64,000 bases of DNA from Pseudobacter ginsenosidimutans (lineage in GTDB: Bacteria; Bacteroidota; Bacteroidia; Chitinophagales; Chitinophagaceae): positions 1,364,001 through 1,428,000 of the forward strand of contig NZ_CP042431.1 of NCBI RefSeq assembly GCF_007970185.1, given 5' to 3'. The notes beneath the pieces are model-generated. The model had not been told where the DNA came from. It searched no databases and saw only the letters and a program-made list of their open reading frames with translations. The translations under genes were made by a program, and so were the position numbers. This document shows positions 52,539 through 59,906 of this stretch, one piece after another (within the stretch, counting starts at the first letter, position 1; the number at the start of each line of letters is the position of its first letter).

Positions 52539-53171
52539 TTATTCTGTGGTAAGATGCGCGCGGATCATTAGTCTGAGGTGATCTTTCAACCTGGGTTTCA
52601 TTTTAGCGAGGTATTCCGCTTCATTTTCCCTGTCTATTTTGAAGAGGGCGCAATAGATATTCTTTGAATTGATAACGGAATTGATGGTCCCCATCATGGA
52701 AGCCATCGTCATTTCCGGATCGATCTTCCTGAACTCCTTCTTTTTGATGCCTTCATCTATGAGTTGCCTGATAAGCGTGAAGTTCTTCATCTTGATGCTG
52801 GTGATGAGATCGATGATCTCGTGGGAACGGTCTGTATTGTATTCCTGGTTGATGATGGTGTGGAACTTTCTTCCATTGAGGATCTTGTCTACATAATATT
52901 CGATCACCTTTTCGATCTTTTCCCAGGAGCTCAGCTTCGTATTCTTCACCATATCCTCCAGCAGTTCAGAGCTGGAAGCGAAGCGCTGTTCGATGAGCAC
53001 CAGCAGGAGCTTTTCCTTTGACCCGAAATAATAAGAGATCATGGCAAGGTTCACATCTGCTTTCTGTGCAATATCACGCACCGAAGTGCCATCGAATCCT
53101 TTCTCGGCAAACAGCTCTTCTGCTGCATTGATGAGTTGCTCCCTTTTATCTGTTTTTTCGGCTGAAGTCAT
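52539..53171 (-). CDS. TetR/AcrR family repressor of the efflux operon
   Basis: A 210-residue transcriptional regulator. The N-terminal TetR helix-turn-helix is clear (REQLINAAEELFAEKGFDGTSVRDIAQKADVNLAMISYYF), and the C-terminal 140 residues form the helical ligand-binding and dimerisation domain. It is the first gene of the tetR-emrA-emrB-tolC-like operon. Two repeats of AAACAAAYGTTT overlap its promoter (53200-53228), so autoregulation with control of the whole pump is likely: an inducer, perhaps a pump substrate, would release the protein from DNA (inference). Confidence 0.93.
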   Translation of the reverse strand: MTSAEKTDKREQLINAAEELFAEKGFDGTSVRDIAQKADVNLAMISYYFGSKEKLLLVLIEQRFASSSELLEDMVKNTKLSSWEKIEKVIEYYVDKILNGRKFHTIINQEYNTDRSHEIIDLITSIKMKNFTLIRQLIDEGIKKKEFRKIDPEMTMASMMGTINSVINSKNIYCALFKIDRENEAEYLAKMKPRLKDHLRLMIRAHLTTE

Positions 53172-53192
53172 CCTGCTATTGATTTACCGCCT

Positions 53193-53223
53193 CAAAATTA
53201 AACAAACGTTTGAATTAAACAAA
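53193..53223 (-). promoter_or_regulatory. Promoter of the tetR-efflux operon
   Basis: On the minus strand a -33 TTTG (53223-53220) and a -7 TAATTTTG (53200-53193, exact TAnnTTTG) are separated by 19 bases, the ideal Bacteroidota spacing, with the -7 element 22 bases before the tetR ATG. This is the best promoter in the window. Confidence 0.75.
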
Positions 53224-53228
53224 TGTTT
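53200..53228. promoter_or_regulatory. Two operator repeats for the TetR protein
   Basis: Two 12-base copies of AAACAAAYGTTT at 53200-53211 and 53217-53228, 17 bases apart. The first includes the perfect palindrome CAAACGTTTG (53203-53212). They fill the spacer and overlap the -33 and -7 boxes, so binding would block RNA polymerase. Confidence 0.7.
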
Positions 53229-53263
53229 AGTTTGTTAGCGGCTCGTTAAGGGGATCTGATTCC

Positions 53264-53364
53264 GGGTTGGGAAACATATTGGCGCTTTGGTGGGTTGGAT
53301 GGGCATTGGAGGAGAATGAGCTGTAGTAGTGGGCCGGGCTGTGGGGCGTATGTTTCCAAGACCC
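53264..53364. repeat. Imperfect inverted repeat with G-rich centre
   Basis: The left arm 53264-53278 (GGGTTGGGAAACATA) pairs with the right arm 53349-53364, whose complement reads GGGTCTTGGAAACATA. About 70 bases of G-rich DNA separate them. It has the same plan as the structure at 16778-16920 and may belong to one repeat class, but the arm sequences differ. Confidence 0.45.
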
Positions 53365-53795
53365 GTCATCAGCCCCCTTAACTCGCATGAGTCCTATGTG
53401 CAGCAGGGTTTATTTAATCGGGTTGAAACAACCTGCTTTGTATTGTAGGTCAAAAATTATTGAGAGCTTATATCCGGAAATGAGCTATTAGCGAGGCTTC
53501 CAATAACGATTCTTTATTGTGAGGCTAAGTATTAAATAAGCACTGACGCACCCACACCTCCAGCCTGCTTACGCAGTCTATGGGCGGGGATGGTTGCCGG
53601 GAAGGGCCTTCGAAACAGAAGCGAAGAAGCTCAAAAGAATTACCACAGCCCCATCTCTCCAACCCACATTTCAAAAACCATCCAACTGCGCCGTCTGTTT
53701 CACAGCCCTCCCCCCGCAACCTCCCCGCCCCAATTTTATTCCGGGTCTCGAAAGTGAGAGGAGGAGTTGCCCGCGGATATTGCCGCGCTATACCG

Positions 53796-53803
53796 TAAAT
53801 TTG
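53796..53803 (+). promoter_or_regulatory. -7 promoter element of korB
   Basis: TAAATTTG, an exact TAnnTTTG match, 30 bases before the ATG at 53833. No TTG sits at the usual -33 spacing. Confidence 0.5.
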
Positions 53804-53832
53804 CAGGAATATTATTTTTTGAATTTCGATCT

Positions 53833-54861
53833 ATGAGTGTAACTACCACCCCGACGCTGACGGCCAAGGATTTTTCGAGCGACCAGGAAGTACGCTGGTG
53901 CCCGGGCTGCGGCGATTACTCTATCCTGGCACAGGTGCAGAAGATCATGCCGGGACTGGGAATCCCTAAAGAGAATATCGTGATCATCTCCGGGATCGGC
54001 TGCAGCAGCCGCTTCCCCTACTATATGAATACCTATGGCATGCACTCGATCCACGGCCGCGCTACAGCTATCGCCAGCGGATTGAAAGCTTCCCGCCCCG
54101 GCCTCAGCGTTTGGATCGTTACAGGGGACGGCGACGGACTGAGCATCGGAGGTAATCATACCATTCACCTGCTTCGCCGCAACTTCGATGTGAACGTGAT
54201 GCTGTTCAATAACCAGATCTATGGTCTCACTAAAGGACAATACTCTCCCACTTCAGAAGAGAACAAGATAACCAAGTCCACGCCATTCGGCTCTATCGAC
54301 CATCCCTTCAATCCCCTGGCCCTCGCCATGGGTGCGGATGCCACCTTTATCGCACGCAGCATGGACCGCGATCCCAAACACCTGCAGGAAGCATTGGTCC
54401 GCAGCCATAAACACAAAGGATCTTCCTTCCTGGAGATCTATCAGAACTGCAACATCTTCAATGATGGCATCTTCGAAGTGTTCACTGAAAAATCTTCCAA
54501 GCCGGATAATACTTTGTTCCTGGAGCAGGGCAAGCCGCTCATCTTTGGCGCACAGCAAAACAAAGGCATCAAGCTGGATGGCTTCAAACCTGTGATAGTG
54601 GAACTTGGAGATGGTGTAAGCGCAGACGATCTTTGGGTACATGATGAGCGCGATTTTTACAAAGCACAGATCCTCGTACGCATGTTCGATGATCCAAGAG
54701 TAGAAGGTCATCTGCCTAGACCATTCGGTGTATTCTACGAAACGGACCGCCCTTGCTATGAAGACATGATGGCGCTGCAGATCGAAGAAGTGATCAGATC
54801 AAAAGGCAAAGGTGATCTGGATAAGTTACTGAGAGGAAAAGAAACCTGGAGCATCGCTTAG
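53833..54861 (+). CDS. korB: 2-oxoacid:ferredoxin oxidoreductase beta subunit
   Basis: A 342-residue thiamine diphosphate-binding subunit from the ATG at 53833 (MSVTTTPTLTAKDF). Motifs: RWCPGCGDYSIL near residue 23, ISGIGCSSRFPYYMNTYG, the TPP site IVTGDGDGLSIGGNH and the following NNQIYGLTKGQYSP. The enzyme oxidises a 2-oxo acid such as 2-oxoglutarate, reducing ferredoxin. It needs an alpha subunit (KorA), which normally lies next to it in this phylum but is not encoded anywhere in this window. Terminators flank it on the 3' side. Confidence 0.93.
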   Translation: MSVTTTPTLTAKDFSSDQEVRWCPGCGDYSILAQVQKIMPGLGIPKENIVIISGIGCSSRFPYYMNTYGMHSIHGRATAIASGLKASRPGLSVWIVTGDGDGLSIGGNHTIHLLRRNFDVNVMLFNNQIYGLTKGQYSPTSEENKITKSTPFGSIDHPFNPLALAMGADATFIARSMDRDPKHLQEALVRSHKHKGSSFLEIYQNCNIFNDGIFEVFTEKSSKPDNTLFLEQGKPLIFGAQQNKGIKLDGFKPVIVELGDGVSADDLWVHDERDFYKAQILVRMFDDPRVEGHLPRPFGVFYETDRPCYEDMMALQIEEVIRSKGKGDLDKLLRGKETWSIA

Positions 54862-54894
54862 ATCAAAGCAATCAATTTTCTTTTTATATATCAG

Positions 54895-54919
54895 AAGCCA
54901 TACACAAGTATGGCTTTTT
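54895..54919 (+). terminator. Terminator of korB
   Basis: Perfect 9-base inverted repeat AAGCCATAC/GTATGGCTT (arms 54895-54903 and 54908-54916) followed by T residues. Confidence 0.85.
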
Positions 54920-54955
54920 GATTTTTATCATATCATCGATCCTGAAAATAAAAAA

Positions 54956-54977
54956 GCCAGCGATGGAAATCGCCGGC
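54956..54977 (-). terminator. Minus-strand terminator without a recognised gene
   Basis: Nine-base repeat GCCAGCGAT/ATCGCCGGC (one mismatch, loop GGAA) running into six T residues on the minus strand. It is strong, but the only minus-strand reading before it is a 52-codon fragment. Confidence 0.7.
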
Positions 54978-55025
54978 ATGTGCTTACCTCTGAAACCACA
55001 AAAAGAAAGAAGTTAGCAATGAGTT

Positions 55026-55181
55026 CTATCTACTAATAATAGGTTTGGGCATTTCCCATAAGTTGTATTGGATCCTTCCCAGCGGGGTGGCAGCGCTTTT
55101 TAGCTTGCCATAAAATACTTTGATGCAATGCTCATTAGCTCCGTAAAAGAAGCCGATGCTATATTGGGTTTTCCTTTTAAT
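55026..55181 (-). pseudogene. Possible remnant of a coding sequence
   Basis: This minus-strand frame has 51 sense codons ending in a TAG at 55028-55026 and no start; a TGA precedes it at 55184-55182. It reads QYSIGFFYGANEHCIKVFYG followed by KLKSAATPLG and QYNLWEMPKP. A chance open frame of this length is not rare. The terminator after it is the main support. No family is recognised. Confidence 0.25.
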
Positions 55182-55545
55182 TCAGGAATTAAAAACAAAT
55201 TGATTTCAGTTTACATGGCATCAATGGGTACAATGCACCGATAGCCTGTAACTGCAAAGAGTGGTTACAACAACGAGGTAAGCTTATTTAAAAGGGTCGG
55301 GATACAATATTAGTCAACACGGAAAATGGATCGTCCTCACATCAGACTTTAGTTACCGGAGATTGGATGGTTGGAAATGAGGAGATTGGATTGAAGCGGT
55401 TTGCTTTGTCGGTGAGAGTATTGTTTCAGCGCATAAGCAGGGTAAAAGTAAAGACTGTTTTCTTAAAAATCAATATTTTTAAGAAGAATTTTTAACACTG
55501 TTGCAATAAATCAATTTTTCCGGACAGTCGTCTGGCACAAAAACA

Positions 55546-56436
55546 CTAGTGAACACCGTTAGTGGTGAGCACTCTCCCCGCAGCTTTGAACACCTTCTCT
55601 TTCTTATAATCGTACCACCATTTGGGGGCTGTCCTCTTCATCAGCGTATCGATCCCGCGCATGCCGAACAGATTCCACAGTCCATTCAACTTACCGATAT
55701 GAGATTTCTGCAAAGCGCGGAGACTCATGGCAAAGCCACTGTCGAGATACTCCATATGATGCCAGTAACCTGCCGGCATGAACAGGGTATCCCCATGATC
55801 CAGGATCACTTCATACCCCTGGGCCAGTTTCAGCGCAGGGAACTGTTCATAGTCGGGTTTGCCTTTATTATCGGCATAATTGCTGAAGTCGGCAAGACTG
55901 AGTACTTCAAAAGGTTTGCGGTAAAGCTTGTGTTGTTCTTCGAATGGGAAAAGCAGCACTCTCTTTCTGCCTGTGAATTGTGTATGCAGGATATGGGAGA
56001 GATCGATATCGAAATGCATATGGGTGATGCTGGTGGCGCCACCTGTGAACAGCATCGGGTATTTCTTCACAAAGCCCTTCATCAGGTGCTCGGGCCAGGT
56101 GAAATCACTGGCGAGCTCAGGTGCATGATCGAAAATATTGAAGAGGAAGATCCTCCAGCCGGCTGGCCCCTGACTGATCATATCGATATATTCGCCAAAG
56201 GTCTTGTAATCATCTGCAGTATTGATGGGGGTATAGGCATCACTCTTCACATTGTTGTAAAGTCCAACTCTCTTATCGCCTACGATGTTCTTGAAATATT
56301 GCCAGTTCCATTTGTCGTATGCAGGCCAGGCTTTTGCAAGGTCTGCAATGACCAGGGGCTTCATGGGTTTATAGTAATGCTGCTGAAAATCTTCACCACT
56401 GATATTGTCAACTCTGTCTACAGGATGTAAACGCAT
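55546..56436 (-). CDS. Cupin-like (JmjC-type) domain protein
   Basis: A 296-residue soluble protein with a cupin_8/JmjC-like double-stranded beta-helix. The probable Fe(II) ligands are HMHFDIDLSHI (HxD type, around residue 140) and a later His in GDTLFMPAGYWHHMEYL; a 2-oxoglutarate-binding Lys/Arg is suggested by FTGRKRVLLF. Such proteins hydroxylate proteins or small molecules. It starts at the ATG 56436 with a -7 element 17 bases upstream. It is divergent from the TsaC-like gene. Confidence 0.85.
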   Translation of the reverse strand: MRLHPVDRVDNISGEDFQQHYYKPMKPLVIADLAKAWPAYDKWNWQYFKNIVGDKRVGLYNNVKSDAYTPINTADDYKTFGEYIDMISQGPAGWRIFLFNIFDHAPELASDFTWPEHLMKGFVKKYPMLFTGGATSITHMHFDIDLSHILHTQFTGRKRVLLFPFEEQHKLYRKPFEVLSLADFSNYADNKGKPDYEQFPALKLAQGYEVILDHGDTLFMPAGYWHHMEYLDSGFAMSLRALQKSHIGKLNGLWNLFGMRGIDTLMKRTAPKWWYDYKKEKVFKAAGRVLTTNGVH

Positions 56437-56452
56437 AGCAACAAAATTTTCG

Positions 56453-56460
56453 CAAATCTA
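56453..56460 (-). promoter_or_regulatory. -7 promoter element of the cupin gene
   Basis: The minus strand reads TAGATTTG (exact TAnnTTTG) 17 bases before the ATG at 56436. Confidence 0.4.
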
Positions 56461-56547
56461 ACATTAAATTCATTTTAGCGGTACAGACCCGCCCGGGAAT
56501 ATGGCTGTCTGGTGACAATTATGCACCTTTACACTTTAATTTATAAT

Positions 56548-57165
56548 ATGTTACTACACCTGCATCCTGACGATCCGCAGCCACGGAATCTCCGAACCGT
56601 TGCGGCCACCCTTTCAAAGGGCGGTGTGATCATTTATCCAACCGATACCATCTATGGACTTGGATGTGACATATATCAACCCAAGGCCGTGGAAAGGATT
56701 GCCCGAATCAAGGGCGTTGACCCGCAGAAAGCGCAGCTGTCATTCATCTGTTACGACCTCAGCGATCTCAGCAAATACACCAAGAGCATTTCAACTCCCA
56801 TATACCGGATGCTGAAACATTACCTGCCCGGCCCTTATACCTTCATCCTGCCTGCCAGTAAGGAAGTGCCGAAGATCCTCAAAAGTAAAAAGGATACTAT
56901 CGGGCTTCGCATACCCAATAACAATATCGCCCGGGCCATCATCAAAGAACTGGGCCATCCCATCCTCAGCGCTTCACTGCCCGGTGAAATGGTGGAAGAA
57001 TATACCGATCCGGAACTGATGATCCGGAAATTCGATAAACTGGTAGACCTCGTGGTTGATGGCGGTATCGGAGGTATGGTGCCCTCCACCATCGTTGATT
57101 GCACCGGCGATCAGCCGGTAGTGATCAGACAGGGCGCCGGCGCCTTTGAAATGCAAGAAGATTAA
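56548..57165 (+). CDS. L-threonylcarbamoyladenylate synthase family protein (TsaC/YciO-like)
   Basis: A 205-residue YrdC-domain protein from the ATG at 56548 (MLLHLHPDDPQPR); an in-frame GTG at 56512 is too far upstream of the family start. Key segments: GGVIIYPTDTIYGLGCDI, RIARIKGVDPQKAQLSFI, LPGPYTFILPAS, TIGLRIPNNNIARAII and STIVDCTGDQPVVIRQGAG. TsaC makes the threonylcarbamoyl-AMP used for tRNA t6A. YciO-type paralogues have the same fold but uncertain activity; the variant QLSFICYDLSDLSKY near residue 70 is closer to YciO. Confidence 0.88.
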   Translation: MLLHLHPDDPQPRNLRTVAATLSKGGVIIYPTDTIYGLGCDIYQPKAVERIARIKGVDPQKAQLSFICYDLSDLSKYTKSISTPIYRMLKHYLPGPYTFILPASKEVPKILKSKKDTIGLRIPNNNIARAIIKELGHPILSASLPGEMVEEYTDPELMIRKFDKLVDLVVDGGIGGMVPSTIVDCTGDQPVVIRQGAGAFEMQED

Positions 57166-57189
57166 AACCATTCCAGATAATTTCACCAT

Positions 57190-57798
57190 ATGTCCAACCA
57201 ATCATTGTACGATAAATATTTCCCTCAGACCTTTTCTCTTGAAACTCCGCGCGTGATCCTGCGTCTCCTGCAACCGGAAGACTTCGACGCCTTCCTCCCA
57301 CTCGCAGCATCCAAGGATACCTGGGCATATTTCACCAAAGACCTCAGCGATCCTGAAGAACTCCGCTCCTGGATCTATGTGGCCCTCGAAGAACGCGCAG
57401 AGCACAAGCGCATGCCCTTCACCGTGATAGACAGGGATACACATGAAATTTGCGGAAGTACCAGTTTCGGTAATATTTCTTTCTACGATTCAAGGATCGA
57501 GATCGGGTGGAGCTGGCTCGGTCCGGACTTCAGGGGCGCAGGCGTGAACCGCCACGCCAAATTCGCGCTGCTCAGCTATGCATTCGAAGTGATGAAAATG
57601 GAAAGAGTGGAAATCAAAACAGACAATCTCAACGAAAGGTCCAAGGCCGCCCTCCTCAAAGTGGGTATGATCCCGGAAGGCGTACTCCGCAGCCATATGC
57701 TCATGCACTCCAACAGGAGAAGAGACAGCGCTTATTTCGGATTGTTGAAAAAAGAATGGGACGAAAGGAAATTCCAGTTTTTCCCGGACATGTACTAA
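57190..57798 (+). CDS. GNAT family N-acetyltransferase (RimJ/RimL-like)
   Basis: A 202-residue acetyltransferase of the RimJ/RimL-type group (Acetyltransf_3): FSLETPRVILRLLQPEDFDAFLPLA at the start, TVIDRDTHEICGSTSFGNISF, IEIGWSWLGPDFRGAGVNRHAKFALLSYAFE (the acetyl-CoA binding motif, RGAGV) and RVEIKTDNLNERSKAALLKVGM. The acceptor is unknown; related proteins acetylate protein N-termini or amino sugars. It lies 24 bases after the TsaC-like gene, probably in one operon. Confidence 0.93.
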   Translation: MSNQSLYDKYFPQTFSLETPRVILRLLQPEDFDAFLPLAASKDTWAYFTKDLSDPEELRSWIYVALEERAEHKRMPFTVIDRDTHEICGSTSFGNISFYDSRIEIGWSWLGPDFRGAGVNRHAKFALLSYAFEVMKMERVEIKTDNLNERSKAALLKVGMIPEGVLRSHMLMHSNRRRDSAYFGLLKKEWDERKFQFFPDMY

Positions 57799-57806
57799 AT
57801 AAAAAA

Positions 57807-57830
57807 GCTCCCTGTCTTTCGACAGAGAGC
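57807..57830 (-). terminator. Terminator of the small basic protein gene
   Basis: Repeat GCTC-C-CTGTC/GACAG-A-GAGC (loop TTTC), ending in six T residues on the minus strand and lying 32 bases past the stop of the gene at 57863. Confidence 0.8.
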
Positions 57831-57862
57831 AAAAGTACAACCACCTGAAAAACCGTCCTTGA

Positions 57863-58174
57863 TTATTTGCAACGAACGCGGCCATTGTGTTTGTGGTGAT
57901 AGATCTTCTTGCTGGCCATTTTGCGTTCGTGAATTAAATGTTTTCTTTCGCGGGGACTGATGCGGCCATCATTTCTTTTATAGCGCATCCTGTCGTGGCG
58001 GATATCACGCTGGTCTTTATGTAAGCGATAAGCTTCTGCTTTTGTAAGCTGACCAGTCTTAACGCCATTGTATATGCGCTCTTTCTGATTCTTCTCCCTG
58101 ATGGGTTGAGCTTGTGAAACACTTACACCAACCACCATCATCATTACAACCGAGAGGAAAATTGAAGCTTTCAT
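57863..58174 (-). CDS. Small basic secreted protein
   Basis: A 103-residue protein with signal peptide MKASIFLSVVMMMVVGVSVSQAQ (cleaved near residue 23). The mature part is very basic and helical (EKNQKERIYNGVKTGQLTKAEAYRLHKDQRDIRHDR, RISPRERKHLIHERKMASKKIYHHKH) and ends VRCK. Similar short Lys/Arg/His-rich secreted proteins are common in Chitinophagaceae. No function is known. It stands alone on its strand with a terminator, convergent with the GNAT gene. Confidence 0.8.
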   Translation of the reverse strand: MKASIFLSVVMMMVVGVSVSQAQPIREKNQKERIYNGVKTGQLTKAEAYRLHKDQRDIRHDRMRYKRNDGRISPRERKHLIHERKMASKKIYHHKHNGRVRCK

Positions 58175-58268
58175 AATCGTAAATTTTGTAGTGAAACAAT
58201 CTTTACATATCAGACAGCTGCTGTTCTCTCCGGTTTAATGGATGGTGCAACGATTATTGTTAGGGAAA

Positions 58269-58922
58269 CTATAAATCCAATTCAAGTTGTTCTTCCGAGG
58301 AGAAGCATTGGAAGGAACGGCGATGATAGGGGCTCAGTCCATGCGCCATGATGGCCTTGCGATGGTCGGCAGTGCCATACCCTTTATTGGAATTCCATTT
58401 ATAATGCGGGAAGGATTCGTGCAGTTGTTTCATGTGATCATCGCGGTAAGTCTTGGCCAGGATGCTGGCCGCCGCAATGCTTGCATAAATGGAATCACCT
58501 TTTATGATGCAGGCATGAGGAATACCTCTGTAAGGGATGAATCGGTTTCCATCTATGAGCAGGAGTTTCGGTTGTTGCTGCAGTTGTTCCACTGCCAGGT
58601 GCATCGCTTTGAAAGATGCTTTTAAGATATTGATCTCATCGATCTCTTCATGCGATACCATTGCTACAGCATAGGCCACTGCCTTTTCCTGGATGAAACC
58701 GCGCAACTCGTAACGGTTTTCTTCAGTTACCTGCTTGGAATCATTCAACAACGGATGATAGAACTCCGCCGGCAGTATCACAGCCGCCGCTACTACCGGA
58801 CCAGCGAGGCATCCGCGGCCCGCTTCATCACATCCGGCTTCAATCAGTTCTTCCTGGTGAAAATTCTTGAGCAATTCCTGAAACTTTGCCCAAAAGTAAG
58901 GGGTTGGCAAGAATAGGAGCAT
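58269..58922 (-). CDS. rnhB: Ribonuclease HII
   Basis: Removes ribonucleotides from DNA-RNA hybrids. The 217-residue protein from the ATG at 58922 ([17 protein letters not shown]) has the catalytic core [25 protein letters not shown] with the Asp and Glu of the active site, plus [29 protein letters not shown] and [19 protein letters not shown] at 58946 is possible but would add eight residues not typical of the family. Normal length (about 200-215). Confidence 0.93.
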   Translation of the reverse strand: MLLFLPTPYFWAKFQELLKNFHQEELIEAGCDEAGRGCLAGPVVAAAVILPAEFYHPLLNDSKQVTEENRYELRGFIQEKAVAYAVAMVSHEEIDEINILKASFKAMHLAVEQLQQQPKLLLIDGNRFIPYRGIPHACIIKGDSIYASIAAASILAKTYRDDHMKQLHESFPHYKWNSNKGYGTADHRKAIMAHGLSPYHRRSFQCFSSEEQLELDL

Positions 58923-59023
58923 GATTGGTAAAGGATTTTTACTCACATGTGTATTGCTTTGATGTGATTGATGTATCGAAAATCCATTTTAGCCAAAGAT
59001 TCCGTTCTTTTGCTAAATTTTTC

Positions 59024-59824
59024 ATGGAGATTCTTGCCTATATCATTGCTGTGTTGATCGGCGTTTCGCTTGGACTGATCGGTGGAGGAGGTTCTATCAT
59101 CACGGTACCGGTATTGGTATATCTCATGAAAGTGCAACCGGAACTGGCAACGGCCTATTCCCTTTTTGTTGTGGGCAGTTGCAGCCTCGTTGGTTCCGTT
59201 CGATCCTACAGAAAAGGACTGGTAGACTTCCCTGTCGTTTTTGTTTTCGGCAGCGCTTCCATGTTATCCGTTTTCACCACAAGACATTGGCTGGTCCCGA
59301 AAATTCCCGATCATCTTTTCACCATCGCAGGTTACGAAGTGAACAAAGGCAGTTTCCTCATGTTGCTCTTCGCCTGCCTGATGCTGGCCAGCTCTTATTC
59401 CATGATCAAAAACGGAAGACAAAAACTCAGCGTTGTTCCACCTTCAGATAAGCCCCGTAAAATGGGCCCATTGTTTTTCCAGGGAATCGCAGTAGGTGTG
59501 GTTACCGGATTGCTCGGCGCAGGTGGCGGTTTCCTGATCATTCCGGCACTGGTGTTGTTTGGCAAACTTCCCATGAAAGAAGCGGTGGGATCCAGCCTCA
59601 CCATCATGGCATTCAGTTCTCTCTTCGGATTCTTCAGTACTTCCGGTCAATACGATATCAACTGGGCGCAATTGCTCAGCTTCACCGCTATTGCGGTGAG
59701 CGGCATCTTTATCGGTCAATACCTGAGCGACAGGATTTCCGGCGCCAGCCTCAAAAAAGGTTTTGGATGGTTTGTTCTCGCAATGGGTGTGTATGTACTC
59801 AGCAAAGAACTCTTCCACTGGTAA
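59024..59824 (+). CDS. Sulfite exporter TauE/SafE family permease
   Basis: A 266-residue inner-membrane protein from the ATG at 59024 (MEILAYIIAVLIGVSLGLIGGGGS); the frame stays open to 58925 but the extra 33 residues do not look membrane-like. It has about eight hydrophobic helices and two copies of the TSUP glycine motif (GLIGGGGSIITVPVLVYL and GLLGAGGGFLIIPALVLFGKL). TSUP proteins move sulfite, sulfonates or other organosulfur anions; the substrate is not predictable. A near-consensus -7 element (TAAATTTT, 59014-59021) lies just before it. Confidence 0.92.
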   Translation: MEILAYIIAVLIGVSLGLIGGGGSIITVPVLVYLMKVQPELATAYSLFVVGSCSLVGSVRSYRKGLVDFPVVFVFGSASMLSVFTTRHWLVPKIPDHLFTIAGYEVNKGSFLMLLFACLMLASSYSMIKNGRQKLSVVPPSDKPRKMGPLFFQGIAVGVVTGLLGAGGGFLIIPALVLFGKLPMKEAVGSSLTIMAFSSLFGFFSTSGQYDINWAQLLSFTAIAVSGIFIGQYLSDRISGASLKKGFGWFVLAMGVYVLSKELFHW

Positions 59825-59864
59825 TAGTTTCTTCGTTTTAAGGCAGAGATGACAGGTTTGTCCC

Positions 59865-59872
59865 TACCTTTG
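59865..59872 (+). promoter_or_regulatory. -7 promoter element of ctaA
   Basis: TACCTTTG, an exact TAnnTTTG match, 35 bases before a TTG at 59907 and only 9 before an out-of-frame ATG at 59881. Confidence 0.4.
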
Positions 59873-59906
59873 TGCGCGCTATGAAGACACAATCACCCCT
59901 GCGGAT

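Larger units (their letters stand above)
53172..53832. other. Intergenic region between tetR and korB
   Basis: About 660 bases. It holds the tetR promoter and operators (53193-53228), an imperfect inverted repeat (53264-53364), a stretch of pyrimidine-rich DNA (about 53640-53740) and the korB promoter element (53796-53803). No gene is recognised, although the korB frame stays open upstream to 53767. Confidence 0.6.
54862..55545. other. Intergenic region with orphan terminator and coding-like fragment
   Basis: About 680 bases. It contains the korB terminator (54895-54919) and a second, minus-strand terminator (54956-54977) that follows no intact gene. Upstream of the latter a minus-strand frame (55026-55181) is open for 52 codons without a start, and a direct repeat GGAGATTGGAT occurs at 55358-55368 and 55381-55391. 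Confidence 0.5.
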
